10,882 nt of DNA from positions 1-10,882 of the forward strand of contig CAYRIF010000112.1 of assembly GCA_964424205.1 (NCBI GenBank), in the 5' to 3' direction. This stretch comes from CAYRIF01 sp964424205 (lineage in GTDB: Bacteria; Bacteroidota; Bacteroidia; Cytophagales; Cyclobacteriaceae). Positions 1 through 6,778 of this stretch are shown in pieces. Position 1 is the stretch's first letter; each line of letters starts with the position of its first letter. The notes under the pieces are model-generated. The model saw nothing but the letters and a program-made list of their open reading frames with translations, was not told the DNA's origin and did no database searches. The translations under genes were made by a program, and so were the position numbers.

Positions 1-134
1 CTTATGTCTTTTTTCTTTTCTCTCACCCACCGAAGCTTTAGCGTAGGGGGTCTCTCTTTCACCATAATAAGATTCATATAAGTAATATGTATTAAGTCTC
101 ATGTCCTAAGTCCTGTGTCTTCAAGTCGTATGTC
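1..134. other. intergenic repeat-rich stretch downstream of pgmB
   Basis: No convincing gene is visible here. It holds an imperfect hairpin at 27-50 (7 of 10 stem pairs around a TTTA loop, with GC pairs at the loop and CC/GG pairs outside) and a degenerate heptamer array at 79-135. A lone heptamer TATGTCT at 3-9 on the other side of the hairpin suggests the array may flank the hairpin on both sides and continue out of the window. There is no clear U-tract terminator on either strand. Confidence 0.55.
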
Positions 135-135
135 T
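79..135. repeat. degenerate 7-bp tandem repeat, TA(A/T)GTCY
   Basis: Eight consecutive units can be read on the plus strand: TAAGTAA, TATGTAT, TAAGTCT, CATGTCC, TAAGTCC, TGTGTCT, TCAAGTCG and TATGTCT. One unit has a single extra base. The A/T at the third position alternates strictly from unit to unit, so the real period may be 14 bp (an A-type plus a T-type heptamer). The array runs into the pgmB stop codon (135-137, read on the minus strand). Function is unknown; it could be a dispersed intergenic repeat of this genome. Confidence 0.75.
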
Positions 136-788
136 TAAAAAAGTGATTTAATACGATTAACATTCACAGCCTCTAAAGATTGTACTACAAAATTTGCAGC
201 ACCTAAGCTTGCTTCTTCTCCACAGCCTATACTTTTCATGTCCGCATTTATTGCTGCCTGAATTCCTGCTTCTGCGTCTTCAAACACCACACAATCTTCA
301 GGTTTTTGATTTAGGTTCTTTGCGCCTGTCAAAAACACTTCCGGATCAGGTTTTGCATTCGTAATTACTGTTCCATCTACAATAGTTTCAAAGTATTCTT
401 CCAAAGAAATGAGTCGTAAAATACGCTTTGCATTTTTGCTAGAGGACCCAAGTGCAATTCCAATATTATTATCTCTTAGCTCATGCAGCAAATCTTCAAC
501 GCCAGGTAAAATTTCGGACTCATCCATGTCCTTGATTAACGCCAAATACCATGTGTTTTTCTTTTCCAATAGCGCTACCTTTTCCTCATCCCTTAAGGTC
601 ACTCCGCCAATATCAAGAATTATATTAAGCGAAGCCATTCTACTTATGCCTTTAAGCCTTTCATTATCCTCTTTTGTAAAAGTGATTCCTAACGCTTCAG
701 CCAAGCGCTGCCACGCCAAAAAATGATACTTGGCAGTATCAACAATCACGCCGTCTAAATCAAAAATACATGCCTTCAATACTGCCAT
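135..788 (-). CDS. pgmB: beta-phosphoglucomutase (HAD superfamily)
   Basis: This 217-residue cytoplasmic enzyme interconverts beta-D-glucose-1-phosphate and glucose-6-phosphate, the step after maltose (or other disaccharide) phosphorylase. HAD motif I is DLDGVIVDT, with nucleophile Asp10 and acid/base Asp12. The cap has the RLKGISR loop (Arg50). Motif II is GSSS (residues 114-117), motif III is Lys146 in AKPDPE, and motif IV is FEDAEAG (Glu170/Asp171). These match the well-studied beta-PGM layout, and the length is normal for the family. I chose the ATG at 788 because the family begins just before DLDG; an in-frame TTG at 821 would add 11 unconserved residues. The gene is divergent from the LacI regulator, and the intergenic region holds a LacI-type operator. 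No maltose phosphorylase gene lies in the window, though one is expected nearby. Confidence 0.95.
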   Translation of the reverse strand: MAVLKACIFDLDGVIVDTAKYHFLAWQRLAEALGITFTKEDNERLKGISRMASLNIILDIGGVTLRDEEKVALLEKKNTWYLALIKDMDESEILPGVEDLLHELRDNNIGIALGSSSKNAKRILRLISLEEYFETIVDGTVITNAKPDPEVFLTGAKNLNQKPEDCVVFEDAEAGIQAAINADMKSIGCGEEASLGAANFVVQSLEAVNVNRIKSLF

Positions 789-915
789 TCTTGTTACTTT
801 TTTGTTTGCTCCTAAAAGCAATATTTACCATCCATTTAATTGGTTTCGCAAATCAATACTACTAATAAATATTTAAGTTTTCTCGCGTTCAATAATCTTT
901 ATTTCCGCAACCCTT

Positions 916-933
916 TCCGCAAACGTTTTCGAA
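916..933. promoter_or_regulatory. LacI-family operator candidate (pgmB/lacI)
   Basis: TCCGCAAACGTTTTCGAA is a palindrome around a central CG, with 7 of 9 base pairs symmetric. This is the architecture bound by LacI/GalR regulators, whose hinge-helix leucine inserts at the central CpG, and it closely resembles the known E. coli PurR box. A near copy lies at 3833-3850 upstream of the amylase. The obvious ligand is the LacI-family protein encoded next door; binding itself is inference. Confidence 0.72.
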
Positions 934-1073
934 AAAAATATATTATCAAATTTCTCAAATTAGATAGTAGATTTCCTGGATAAAAATAAAATATATCGCT
1001 AAGATGATGCATTTACAACACTCCCGTTTCTTATTATTTTCATGCTAAAATTAAAAAACACCTGATAAATTCT

Positions 1074-1081
1074 TACCTTTG
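1074..1081 (+). promoter_or_regulatory. lacI promoter -7 element candidate
   Basis: TACCTTTG is an exact match to the Bacteroidota -7 consensus TAnnTTTG and lies 41 bases upstream of the lacI ATG. A clear -33 TTTG is not visible at the usual spacing; the sequence there is only TTAA. Support is therefore the -7 element and its position. Confidence 0.45.
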
Positions 1082-1122
1082 GTAGGAATACACCCTACTA
1101 CACCTTTTAATGAAATATAGTC

Positions 1123-2151
1123 ATGCGAAGTAGCCATGTCACCATCAAAGATATTGCCCGTGAACTTGGCGTTTCTCCGTCCACTATTTCTAGGGCATTA
1201 AAAGACCATCCTGACATTAGTCCTGAGACAAAAAAAGCAGTCACTGATCTCGCCAAAAAACTCAATTACCAACCCAATATTTTAGCGCAAAATTTAAGGA
1301 AAAGCAAGACCAATACCATTGGAATAATAGTCCCTGAAATAGCCCATTTTTTCTTTTCTACTGTCATTAGTGGCATCGAAGATATTGCCTATGCTGCAGG
1401 GTACAATGTGATTATTGCACAATCGAAAGAATCGCATGAAAGAGAGGTGACGGATATCCAAGCTTTGTTTAACAGCAGGGTTGATGGTCTTCTAGTTTCC
1501 ATCGCCAGAAATACAAAGAAATTTGACCATTTTGATGACCTCATCAGAAAGGAATTTCCTTTGGTATTTTTTGATAGGGTGCACAATGACGCATTGACAA
1601 GTAAAGTGATAGTAGACGATGAACAGGGTGCTTATGAAGCAACCACCCATTTAATCTCATTAGGACACCAAAGAATAGCACATTTAGCAGGTCCGCAAAA
1701 TTTGCTTATAGGCATCAATAGATTAGCAGGTTATAAAAAAGCATTGTCTGAAAACAATCTCTCAATTGATGAAAATCTCATAAAAATCTGTGACAAGGGC
1801 ACTTATGAAGAAGCCGAAGAAATTACTAAAACGTTATTGGCATCACATAACCCTCCGGATGCAATTTTTGCAAATAACGATGTAGCTGCTTACGGCTCTA
1901 TGAAAGCGATCAAGGACAAAGGCTTGAAAATTCCTACCGATGTTGCCATTGTTGGCTTTAGCAATTGGCTATTTTCTGAATTGATTGAGCCTGCACTTTC
2001 AACCGTTACACAGCCCGGATTTAAAATGGGACAGGAAGCTGCCAAGCTTTTAATCAAACAGATAGAATTAGGGAAAAATGAAGCCTTTACTCCGAAAACT
2101 ATTACTTTGAAAACAGATTTAATCATTAGAGAATCCTCAAAAGGGAAGTAG
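1123..2151 (+). CDS. LacI/GalR-family transcriptional regulator of the maltose locus
   Basis: A 342-residue DNA-binding regulator of normal family length. The N-terminal helix-turn-helix spans about residues 6-26 (VTIKDIARELGVSPSTISRAL). The hinge helix follows at about 51-62 (PNILAQNLRKSK), where Leu58 corresponds to the leucine that intercalates at the central CpG of LacI-family operators. A periplasmic-binding-protein-like effector domain begins at TIGIIVP (about 65) and includes GLLVS, FFDRV, the LGH.RIAHLAGP strand-loop, DAIFANND and VAIVGFSNW. The gene sits between pgmB and the amylase/transporter genes, and two operator-like palindromes flank it, so control of maltose/starch genes with a sugar effector is the likely role. 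The effector is not evident. Its last 15 bases are duplicated at 3778-3792, suggesting an insertion at the 3' end that left the reading frame intact. Confidence 0.92.
   Translation: MRSSHVTIKDIARELGVSPSTISRALKDHPDISPETKKAVTDLAKKLNYQPNILAQNLRKSKTNTIGIIVPEIAHFFFSTVISGIEDIAYAAGYNVIIAQSKESHEREVTDIQALFNSRVDGLLVSIARNTKKFDHFDDLIRKEFPLVFFDRVHNDALTSKVIVDDEQGAYEATTHLISLGHQRIAHLAGPQNLLIGINRLAGYKKALSENNLSIDENLIKICDKGTYEEAEEITKTLLASHNPPDAIFANNDVAAYGSMKAIKDKGLKIPTDVAIVGFSNWLFSELIEPALSTVTQPGFKMGQEAAKLLIKQIELGKNEAFTPKTITLKTDLIIRESSKGK
2137..2151 (+). repeat. 15-bp direct repeat, left copy (3' end of lacI)
   Basis: TCAAAAGGGAAGTAG forms the last five codons of lacI, including its TAG stop. An identical copy lies at 3778-3792, on the far side of the ATPase gene. 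The flanking bases do not match, so the repeat is exactly 15 bp. It resembles the att-type duplication left by integration at the 3' end of a gene. Confidence 0.85.
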
Positions 2152-2175
2152 TTATTTTTCGTTGGCAGCGAATCT

Positions 2176-3606
2176 TTAAATATTTTTTCTTTTCTCTAAT
2201 GTATTTTTCCCCACAGTATAAGCATATGCAGATGATGGTAAAAACTGAAAGTTTATGCCTTTATAATCCTGCTTCCCAGCTTTGTCAATTGTTGTTACAA
2301 TAGGATTATTAATATTATTTTCAATACAAAACTTATACAAACTTTTCAATTCATTTGGCTTTTCAAAATATCGGTTCGACCACTTTATTTCCAATGCCCA
2401 AACTGGCTTTAAATCAACTTCGCTTAATCCAACCATATCAACTTCGCCGCCATGCCATCTAGCATACCATGGTGTAAAGCTATCCCGGTGCATCCATTGA
2501 GAAAATATTGCTGTTTCAATCATATTACCTACTAATTCATTTGTAGCTGTAATGGGTGAAAATAATGCACTCCTTAAAGATGGGTTGGTGAGGTAAATCT
2601 TAAAAAAATTGTCTCTTTTAAACTTTTTTCCACTTTGATCAATCCTTTTTACTAACTTAATAAGATAGGCAGCTTCCAAATATTCTAGGTATTTTTTTAG
2701 CGTATTTTTAGGCACCTGAGATTGCCTACTTAAAGCCTCCAAGGAAAATTCATTTCCACTATTATAGGCAATCGTTGTAAACAATGAATTTAGCTCTCTA
2801 GTATCTCTTATTCCATAAAGACTTGGCAAATCTCTTAACAATACTTTATCAACAATATCTTGTCTTATATAACGACCAGGATCAGCCCTAATTTTTTCGG
2901 AAAAAATAACTTCCGGATAACCGCCAAAATTTATATAATCTAAAAAGTGTTTGTTCAATTCATTCACATGACTTGAGGTATAAAATTCAACCTCTTTTCC
3001 TTTCCAAATTAATTCAATAGGCTTAGTTATCCCATCGAGCCCTTTTAAAGAAATATATTCATTAAAAGTAAGCGGGGGCAACAAAAAGTCCGTAAACCTC
3101 CCTGCACCACTTTCAGTACTAGCAAATTTCAATGCCGCCGCCGCAGAACCAGAAACAATAAACTTGTCCCTTCTATAACTATCAACCAAAGATTTGAGGT
3201 GAACTTCCCAATCTCTGTAATATTGTATCTCATCAAATATTATATGCCAATCATCCTTATCTTTAAGCCCGATAGCTTCTTTAGCAAATACAAAAAGTTG
3301 TTCTAAAGAAATGTTATTGTAAATAGGGTTTTCAATGGTGATAAATATAATCTTTTTTGGATTGATTCCATTTTGTATCATATCTTCAACCATGTGGTAA
3401 AGCATCACTGTCTTACCAACCCGACGTGGTCCCATTAATACGACAGCTCTTCGAATATCACGCTCATAGACTAAAGGTCTAAAAAGTTCAAAATACAATC
3501 GCCTCTTCATGCTATTGTAATCCTCTTCTATGCGCCCATCTATCCACCATGGATTCTCAAACCGAATCCTATCTAAAACTTGCTCTTTAGAAATATTATA
3601 TAACAT
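2176..3606 (-). CDS. ATP-binding protein, AAA_14/DUF4143 family
   Basis: A 476-residue P-loop ATPase. Walker A is GPRRVGKT (59-66) and Walker B is IIFDEIQ (Asp125/Glu126). A sensor-like VSGSAA lies at 151-156, and an arginine in GAGRF (Arg170) fits the AAA_14 (PF13173) core. A winged-helix segment follows at about 285-320 (FSLEALSRQSQVPKNTLKKY). The C-terminal DUF4143 region carries a PD-(D/E)XK-like signature: Glu364, GEVD (387-390) and ALEIKWS (405-410). The biological role of this widespread family is not established; no signal peptide or membrane segment is seen. The gene converges on lacI with 24 bases between stops. It does not fit the surrounding maltose genes and is bracketed by a 15-bp direct repeat, consistent with acquisition. 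All key motifs are present, so it is probably functional. Confidence 0.9.
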   Translation of the reverse strand: MLYNISKEQVLDRIRFENPWWIDGRIEEDYNSMKRRLYFELFRPLVYERDIRRAVVLMGPRRVGKTVMLYHMVEDMIQNGINPKKIIFITIENPIYNNISLEQLFVFAKEAIGLKDKDDWHIIFDEIQYYRDWEVHLKSLVDSYRRDKFIVSGSAAAALKFASTESGAGRFTDFLLPPLTFNEYISLKGLDGITKPIELIWKGKEVEFYTSSHVNELNKHFLDYINFGGYPEVIFSEKIRADPGRYIRQDIVDKVLLRDLPSLYGIRDTRELNSLFTTIAYNSGNEFSLEALSRQSQVPKNTLKKYLEYLEAAYLIKLVKRIDQSGKKFKRDNFFKIYLTNPSLRSALFSPITATNELVGNMIETAIFSQWMHRDSFTPWYARWHGGEVDMVGLSEVDLKPVWALEIKWSNRYFEKPNELKSLYKFCIENNINNPIVTTIDKAGKQDYKGINFQFLPSSAYAYTVGKNTLEKRKNI

Positions 3607-3622
3607 ATTGTTTTATTTTACT

Positions 3623-3630
3623 CAAAAATA
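3623..3630 (-). promoter_or_regulatory. ATPase promoter -7 element candidate
   Basis: Read on the minus strand this is TATTTTTG, an exact TAnnTTTG match 16 bases upstream of the ATPase ATG. A TTTG lies upstream (3645-3642) but only 11 bp away, shorter than the usual spacing of about 19, so the -33 is unresolved. If real, the transcript leader would be about 10 nt. Confidence 0.42.
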
Positions 3631-3777
3631 GAAAATTAAATCAAATAATTGACTCTAATTTATAATTTTATGTGATATAAGAATAATTAGGTGTAAAATT
3701 TTTCTTATCTACAATGAAATTGAAATAAAAATATTGTTTTATAAATCTATCTATTTAAAATTTTCAATCAGCGTATA

Positions 3778-3792
3778 TCAAAAGGGAAGTAG
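3778..3792 (+). repeat. 15-bp direct repeat, right copy
   Basis: An identical copy of the lacI 3' end (TCAAAAGGGAAGTAG), here non-coding. It marks the likely right edge of the inserted ATPase segment and the resumption of the original lacI-amylase spacer. Confidence 0.85.
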
Positions 3793-3832
3793 ATTCCTGA
3801 TTCAATCAATCTGATAATTCATCGCCACCGAA

Positions 3833-3850
3833 ATCGCAATCGTTTGCGGT
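3833..3850. promoter_or_regulatory. LacI-family operator candidate (amylase-MFS operon)
   Basis: ATCGCAATCGTTTGCGGT is palindromic around a central CG, with 7 of 9 pairs symmetric. It shares the core CGCAAWCGTTTKCG with the site at 916-933. It lies 120 bp upstream of the amylase ATG. The two sites together fit one regulator acting on both transcription units. Confidence 0.72.
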
Positions 3851-3969
3851 AATTATTCCTTCATTCACCTTGTCTTTTACCTTAGTTTCTTATTAGATTA
3901 GCAATTGACTCTAAATAAAATATGAATCAACCATCTGTTTAGAACTAACTATTTATATCAATCATACCG

Positions 3970-5331
3970 ATGAAACAACGCTTAATTTTTCTAATAATTT
4001 CTTTGTTTGTTTTTTCCTGTAAAGAGAAAAAGGACAATACTAAAACGCAGGTAATTCAAGAATCTCCAACAATTACTTTCCCTGAAAAAGCAAAAGCTAT
4101 GAGTGTTTATGAGGTGAACATTCGCCAGTATACCCCCGAAGGAACTTTCAAAGCATTTGAGAAGCATTTACCAAAGATAAAAGAGCTCGGCACCGATATG
4201 TTATGGATTATGCCAGTGCAACCCATTGGCGTAAAAAATAGAAAAGGGGGCTTGGGTAGCTACTATTCCATACAAAATTATACAGTGATTAATCCAGAGT
4301 TTGGCACCATGGACGACTTCAAATCTTTGGTAAAAAACGCACAAGCCATGGGCTTCACTGTGATCCTAGACTGGGTGCCCAACCATACTGCCTGGGATAA
4401 TCCATGGGTCACCGAGCATCCTGAATATTATGCCAAGGACAGCCTTGGAAACATTACACATGAGGCAGACTGGACAGATATTGCGTTGCTAGACCACTCA
4501 AACCCCGAGTTAAGGGCTTCAATGATAGCGGCCATGAAATTTTGGGTCACAGAAACTGGTATCGATGGTTTCAGGTGTGACCATGCCGCCCATGAAATTC
4601 CAATGAAGTTATGGAAAGAAGCAAGAGCAGCACTTGATCCAATCAAAGACCTTTTCTGGCTGGCAGAGTGGGATGAACCAAAGGTACACCCTCAGTTTCA
4701 TGCTTCGTACAATTGGGGGCTTCTGCACTTGACTGAGGAGGTAGCCAAAGGAGAGAAAAATGCTACTGACCTCTTCGATTTTTTTAAAGAAGACTTAGAA
4801 AAATATGGCAAAGAGGCTTTCCGAATGACCATCACTACCAACCACGACGAGAACTCTTGGGCAGGCACTGTTTTTGAACGTTACGGCGCAGGGCATAAAG
4901 CTTTCGCTGCATTGATATTCACAGCGCCAGGATTTCCTATGATATATAGTGGACAAGAAGTAGGGCTAAACAAAAGACTCAAATTTTTCGAAAAAGACAG
5001 CATCGATTGGAGCGATCCAAAAGGGCTGTTCCCTTTCTACCAAAAGTTAGTCGGCATCAAAAAAAATAATGCGGCTTTATGGAATGGTGCGTACGGCGGT
5101 TCCCTTCAAAAAATTGAAGTGGGCAACGAAAATGTATTTGCTTTCCTGAGAGAAAAAGATGAAAACCGTGTGACTGTTCTGATTAATCTAACTGCCGAAA
5201 CACAAGAAATAACCATTGATGCCGATAAATACATTGGCAATGCAAAAGAGGCATTCACCAACCAAACGTTCAATACAGCCAATGGAAAAGCGACACTCAC
5301 TCCTTGGGAAACCCTAATTTTCATAAAATAA
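3970..5331 (+). CDS. GH13 alpha-amylase family lipoprotein (SusG-like role)
   Basis: A 453-residue glycoside hydrolase. The N-terminus (residues 1-17, ending LFVFSC) is a lipoprotein signal with a lipobox at Cys17. The following KEKKD is charged, partly resembling the K-(D/E) surface-export signals of Bacteroidota lipoproteins, so outer-membrane anchoring, possibly cell-surface, is inferred. All four GH13 regions are present: region I DWVPNH (134-139), region II GFRCDH (nucleophile Asp204), region III LAEWD (acid/base Glu233) and region IV NHD (291-293, stabilising Asp293). A beta-rich C-terminal domain follows from about 375. No carbohydrate-binding module is seen, and the protein is shorter than SusG. 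It starts at the ATG preceding the signal peptide. The transporter gene follows after 9 bases, so the two are probably co-transcribed. Likely substrate: starch or maltodextrins; exact specificity cannot be read. Confidence 0.92.
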   Translation: MKQRLIFLIISLFVFSCKEKKDNTKTQVIQESPTITFPEKAKAMSVYEVNIRQYTPEGTFKAFEKHLPKIKELGTDMLWIMPVQPIGVKNRKGGLGSYYSIQNYTVINPEFGTMDDFKSLVKNAQAMGFTVILDWVPNHTAWDNPWVTEHPEYYAKDSLGNITHEADWTDIALLDHSNPELRASMIAAMKFWVTETGIDGFRCDHAAHEIPMKLWKEARAALDPIKDLFWLAEWDEPKVHPQFHASYNWGLLHLTEEVAKGEKNATDLFDFFKEDLEKYGKEAFRMTITTNHDENSWAGTVFERYGAGHKAFAALIFTAPGFPMIYSGQEVGLNKRLKFFEKDSIDWSDPKGLFPFYQKLVGIKKNNAALWNGAYGGSLQKIEVGNENVFAFLREKDENRVTVLINLTAETQEITIDADKYIGNAKEAFTNQTFNTANGKATLTPWETLIFIK

Positions 5332-5340
5332 TTTTTAGCC

Positions 5341-6747
5341 ATGAAAACAGTTACTTCAACTTCGAAAAAACCAAATCTTAGTTTTTGGCAAATATGGAAT
5401 ATGAGCTTTGGGTTTTTAGGAATTCAATTTGGCTTTGCCCTGCAAGGTGGGTTTATGTCTCGAATATTTCAGACACTGGGTGCTGATCTTGAAACCCTAC
5501 CAATACTATGGGTTGCAGCGCCTCTCACCGGACTATTGGTGCAGCCCATCATTGGCTATATGAGTGATCGGACTTGGAGTGTGAAATGGGGACGAAGAAA
5601 ACCCTTTTTTCTAGTTGGCGCTGTACTTAGTTCATTGGCTTTGTTTTTCATTCCCCACTCCGCAGCACTATGGATGGCAGCAGGATTTCTATGGATTTTA
5701 GATGCCTCAATCAACATTAGCATGGAGCCGTTCCGAGCATTGGTCGCTGATAAACTAAACGAAGAACAACGCTCTTATGGTTTTGTGGTGCAAACCTTAA
5801 TCATTGGCGTAGGCACATGGATTGCTAGTAATTTACCATGGTTTGTCACCAAATTAGGTATTAGTAATGTGGCAGACCCAGGTGTGATTCCCTTGTCTGT
5901 AAAAGTTGCATTTGGCATTGGCGCCATCGTCTTTATAGGGAGTGTTTTGTACACCATTTTAACAACCAAAGAATATCCACCAGAAGATAAAAAAGCCTTT
6001 GAAAAAGAAAAAGCGGAAAGTGAAGGAATGTTTTTCTCAGAAATTTTTGAAAACATTGTCAACATGCCAGCTACGATGAAAAATTTGGGCCTCGTTCAGT
6101 TCTTTAGTTGGTTTGCTTTTTTTACTATGTGGAGTATGGCAACCCCCGCGTTGACCGAACATGTTTTCAATGCCCCAGCTCCTCTCGAAGTAAATTTTGA
6201 TAGGTCCATCATCACTCAGAGTGAGGCTTTTCAAGTAGCTAATAAAAAATACCAAAATGCGGCCGATTCAGTAGGCTCGTATATGGGCACTTATGGTTTA
6301 TCATCGATGGTTTTTGCTTTGCTTTTGACGTTTTATACCTCAAAGAAAAGAATCAACAGAAAATTAATTCACATGGGTTCATTGATACTCGGAGGAGTTG
6401 GCTTCATCATGATGTTTTTTATTCCCAGTCCCGAGTGGTTGATGCTCTCATTTATCTTAATAGGTATTGCTTGGGGCAGTATTCTTTCTATGCCTTACGC
6501 CATGCTTTCGAGTGCTATAGAAGAAAAAAAGATGGGTGTTTATATGGGTATCTTCAATATGTTTATTGTCATTCCACAAATCATCGCAGCGTTAGGAGGC
6601 GTCAATTTTACTTACAAATTATTGGGAACTAGTTCCATTAATGCCATGACAGTGGCAGGCATTGCGTTGATTTTAGCGGGATTGTCAAACCTATTGATTA
6701 CTGACAAAAATGCTATTTCTTATCAGCAAGTAGCGGAAAAAACCTAA
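5341..6747 (+). CDS. MFS sugar transporter, SLC45/GPH-like (probable maltose importer)
   Basis: A 468-residue inner-membrane protein with about twelve hydrophobic segments (roughly 20-38, 52-74, 88-107, 108-125, 146-168, 184-208, 248-272, 312-332, 342-361, 366-390, 398-422, 433-453). The loop between segments 2 and 3 has SDRTWSVKWGRRKPF (75-89), the signature of the SLC45/sucrose-maltose porter branch of the major facilitators. A charged cytoplasmic loop (about 209-240) splits the two halves, and a polar loop at about 275-310 should face the periplasm. It follows the amylase by 9 bp with no room for a promoter, implying an operon under the 3833-3850 operator. Such porters usually use a proton gradient. 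Maltose specificity is inferred from pgmB, the amylase and the regulator. Confidence 0.9.
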   Translation: MKTVTSTSKKPNLSFWQIWNMSFGFLGIQFGFALQGGFMSRIFQTLGADLETLPILWVAAPLTGLLVQPIIGYMSDRTWSVKWGRRKPFFLVGAVLSSLALFFIPHSAALWMAAGFLWILDASINISMEPFRALVADKLNEEQRSYGFVVQTLIIGVGTWIASNLPWFVTKLGISNVADPGVIPLSVKVAFGIGAIVFIGSVLYTILTTKEYPPEDKKAFEKEKAESEGMFFSEIFENIVNMPATMKNLGLVQFFSWFAFFTMWSMATPALTEHVFNAPAPLEVNFDRSIITQSEAFQVANKKYQNAADSVGSYMGTYGLSSMVFALLLTFYTSKKRINRKLIHMGSLILGGVGFIMMFFIPSPEWLMLSFILIGIAWGSILSMPYAMLSSAIEEKKMGVYMGIFNMFIVIPQIIAALGGVNFTYKLLGTSSINAMTVAGIALILAGLSNLLITDKNAISYQQVAEKT

Positions 6748-6756
6748 ACATTTAGG
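6743..6756. promoter_or_regulatory. 14-bp palindrome over the MFS stop, ahead of the toxin-antitoxin pair
   Basis: CCTAAACATTTAGG has perfect 6-bp arms around CA. It overlaps the TAA of the transporter gene and lies 22 bp upstream of the DUF433 ATG, just before a -7-like element. It could be an autoregulatory operator of the toxin-antitoxin unit. It is too weak and lacks the U-tract for a terminator. Confidence 0.35.
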
Positions 6757-6767
6757 CTATAAATTCG

Positions 6768-6775
6768 TATCTTCG
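6768..6775 (+). promoter_or_regulatory. antitoxin promoter -7 element candidate
   Basis: TATCTTCG is one mismatch from TAnnTTTG and ends 3 bases before the DUF433 ATG at 6779. Transcription would start at or about the ATG, giving a leaderless mRNA. No good -33 element was found. Confidence 0.35.
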
Positions 6776-6778
6776 TAT

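Larger units (their letters stand above)
789..1122. other. divergent pgmB/lacI intergenic regulatory region
   Basis: This 334-bp gap separates two divergent genes and should hold both promoters. I see a LacI-type palindrome at 916-933, an extra half-site repeat TTTCCGCAA at 902-910 (identical to 914-922), another CGCAAA half-site at 847-852, and a TAnnTTTG element at 1074-1081 pointing to lacI. An AGGAG lies about 20 bases upstream of the pgmB ATG, too far to act as a normal ribosome binding site. A short inverted repeat (GTAGG 1082-1086, CCTAC 1094-1098) would fall at the start of the lacI transcript. No clear pgmB promoter was identified. Confidence 0.6.
2152..3792. mobile_element. putative single-gene insertion carrying the AAA_14 ATPase
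   Basis: This 1641-bp segment lies between the two copies of the 15-bp repeat and includes the right copy. Excising it joins the lacI stop directly to 3793, placing the amylase operator 40 bp downstream in a compact layout. The segment holds one gene in the opposite orientation to its neighbours, functionally unrelated to the sugar locus, followed by a markedly A+T-rich upstream stretch (3607-3777). I see no transposase, integrase or terminal inverted repeats, so it is not a standard insertion sequence. The boundaries are inferred from the repeat alone. Confidence 0.5.
3607..3969. other. intergenic region between the ATPase and the amylase
   Basis: This 363-bp gap has two parts. Positions 3607-3777 are very A+T-rich, lie inside the putative insertion and hold the ATPase promoter candidate. 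Positions 3793-3969 are the amylase upstream region, with the LacI operator at 3833-3850. A 12-bp word AATTGACTCTAA occurs at 3647-3658 and 3903-3914, once in each part. The best amylase -7 candidate is TACCTTAG at 3878-3885, one mismatch from consensus and without a proper -33. No small gene is apparent. Confidence 0.55.

Noticed and set aside
1..65. Minus-strand open frame starting at ATG 65 and running off the left edge
   Set aside because: It is only 21 codons long, its lysine/arginine-rich translation resembles no known N-terminus, and it coincides with the hairpin and repeat DNA.
409..726. 105-codon plus-strand frame inside pgmB
   Set aside because: It is the antisense shadow of a clearly conserved pgmB; its composition is serine-rich and has no family resemblance.
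789..821. TTG at 821 as the pgmB start
   Set aside because: It adds 11 unconserved residues; the family N-terminus fits the ATG at 788.
1082..1098. GTAGG/CCTAC stem in the lacI leader as a regulatory hairpin
   Set aside because: A 5-bp stem with a 7-base loop is too weak to claim beyond mention.
2152..3777. Terminal inverted repeats of the putative ATPase insertion
   Set aside because: Comparing the inner ends gave only a short CAGCG(A/T)AT in direct orientation; no inverted repeats typical of insertion sequences.
3878..3885. TACCTTAG as the amylase promoter -7 element
   Set aside because: One mismatch to TAnnTTTG and no -33 TTTG at the proper spacing; too weak to annotate as a promoter.
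3647..3914. 12-bp direct repeat AATTGACTCTAA (3647-3658 and 3903-3914) as an element boundary
   Set aside because: A pair of identical 12-mers is expected by chance in about 10 kb of A+T-rich DNA, and it does not bracket a gene cleanly, unlike the 15-bp repeat.
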